64,000 bases of DNA from Oegoconia quadripuncta. Lineage: Eukaryota > Arthropoda > Insecta > Lepidoptera > Autostichidae. The notes beneath the pieces were generated by a model. That model made no database searches, was not told where the DNA came from, and was given only the letters and a program-made list of their open reading frames with translations. Within the stretch, counting starts at the first letter, position 1. The number at the start of each line of letters is the position of its first letter. The position numbers and the translations under genes were made by a program. The stretch spans positions 14,045,731-14,109,730 of the forward strand of contig OX438758.1 of assembly GCA_949316235.1 (NCBI GenBank), in the 5' to 3' direction. Of the stretch, positions 63,856-64,000 are shown one piece after another.

Positions 63856-64000
63856 CGGCGACAATGCTAGCGGTGATTCACATGCCAGCCTTTTAATACC
63901 TGCCAGGTTCACCGGACGGGAACTAATAATTTACCTACATCAGGGTAAAATTAATAATAACAAAGGAATATTCTATGCCTGTAATATTCTCGCCTTCTGG
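63856..64000. other. Unassigned DNA to window end
   Basis: Nothing recognised. Confidence 0.35.

Overview
The window reads as a piece of a moth or butterfly (Lepidoptera) chromosome. It is AT-rich, has no recognisable host gene, and is crowded with tRNA-derived SINEs, fragments of several LINE families, MITEs, Helitron-like ends and a mariner. The order is inferred from the repeat types; no species can be named from the sequence.

Bases 1-11164 hold most of an integrated Polinton/Maverick-type (adintovirus-like) DNA virus, cut by the left edge of the window. On the + strand lie a protein-primed family B DNA polymerase (5' end outside the window) and a small unknown gene. On the - strand is a packed cassette, in transcription order from the right: packaging ATPase, DUF8207-like protein, fibre-like protein, integrase with a chromodomain, phospholipase A2/mu-like protein, adenain-like protease, minor capsid (penton) protein, a 62-residue protein, double-jelly-roll major capsid protein, and a small exonuclease-like conserved protein. 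None of these reading frames has an internal stop, so the copy looks young. Three neighbouring pairs overlap by ATGA. The protease has no upstream start codon of its own, and its frame is entered exactly at a canonical -1 slippery heptamer placed on the stop codon of the phospholipase gene. This suggests a frameshift-made fusion and is the most striking observation in the window.

Bases 11165-62000 are intergenic or intronic DNA made of layered mobile elements. SINE family A (about 330 bp, 'cctccgtggctcaatg' head, poly-A tail) and SINE family B (about 270 bp, 'gacgacctgtttggtgtagtgg' type head) recur on both strands. At least five LINE lineages are present as 5'-truncated or decayed copies. 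The best has a 652-codon open reverse transcriptase frame at 46541-48499. Several inverted-repeat elements are visible, some with other elements nested in them. The most unusual is a 320-bp, almost perfect inverted repeat (36071-36767) at the right edge of a 1.8-kb block that splits a SINE and also carries Helitron-like ends.

Bases 62071-63397 are a mariner element with an uninterrupted 357-codon DD34D transposase and recognisable terminal repeats. It abuts a GC-rich MITE with 44-bp terminal repeats.
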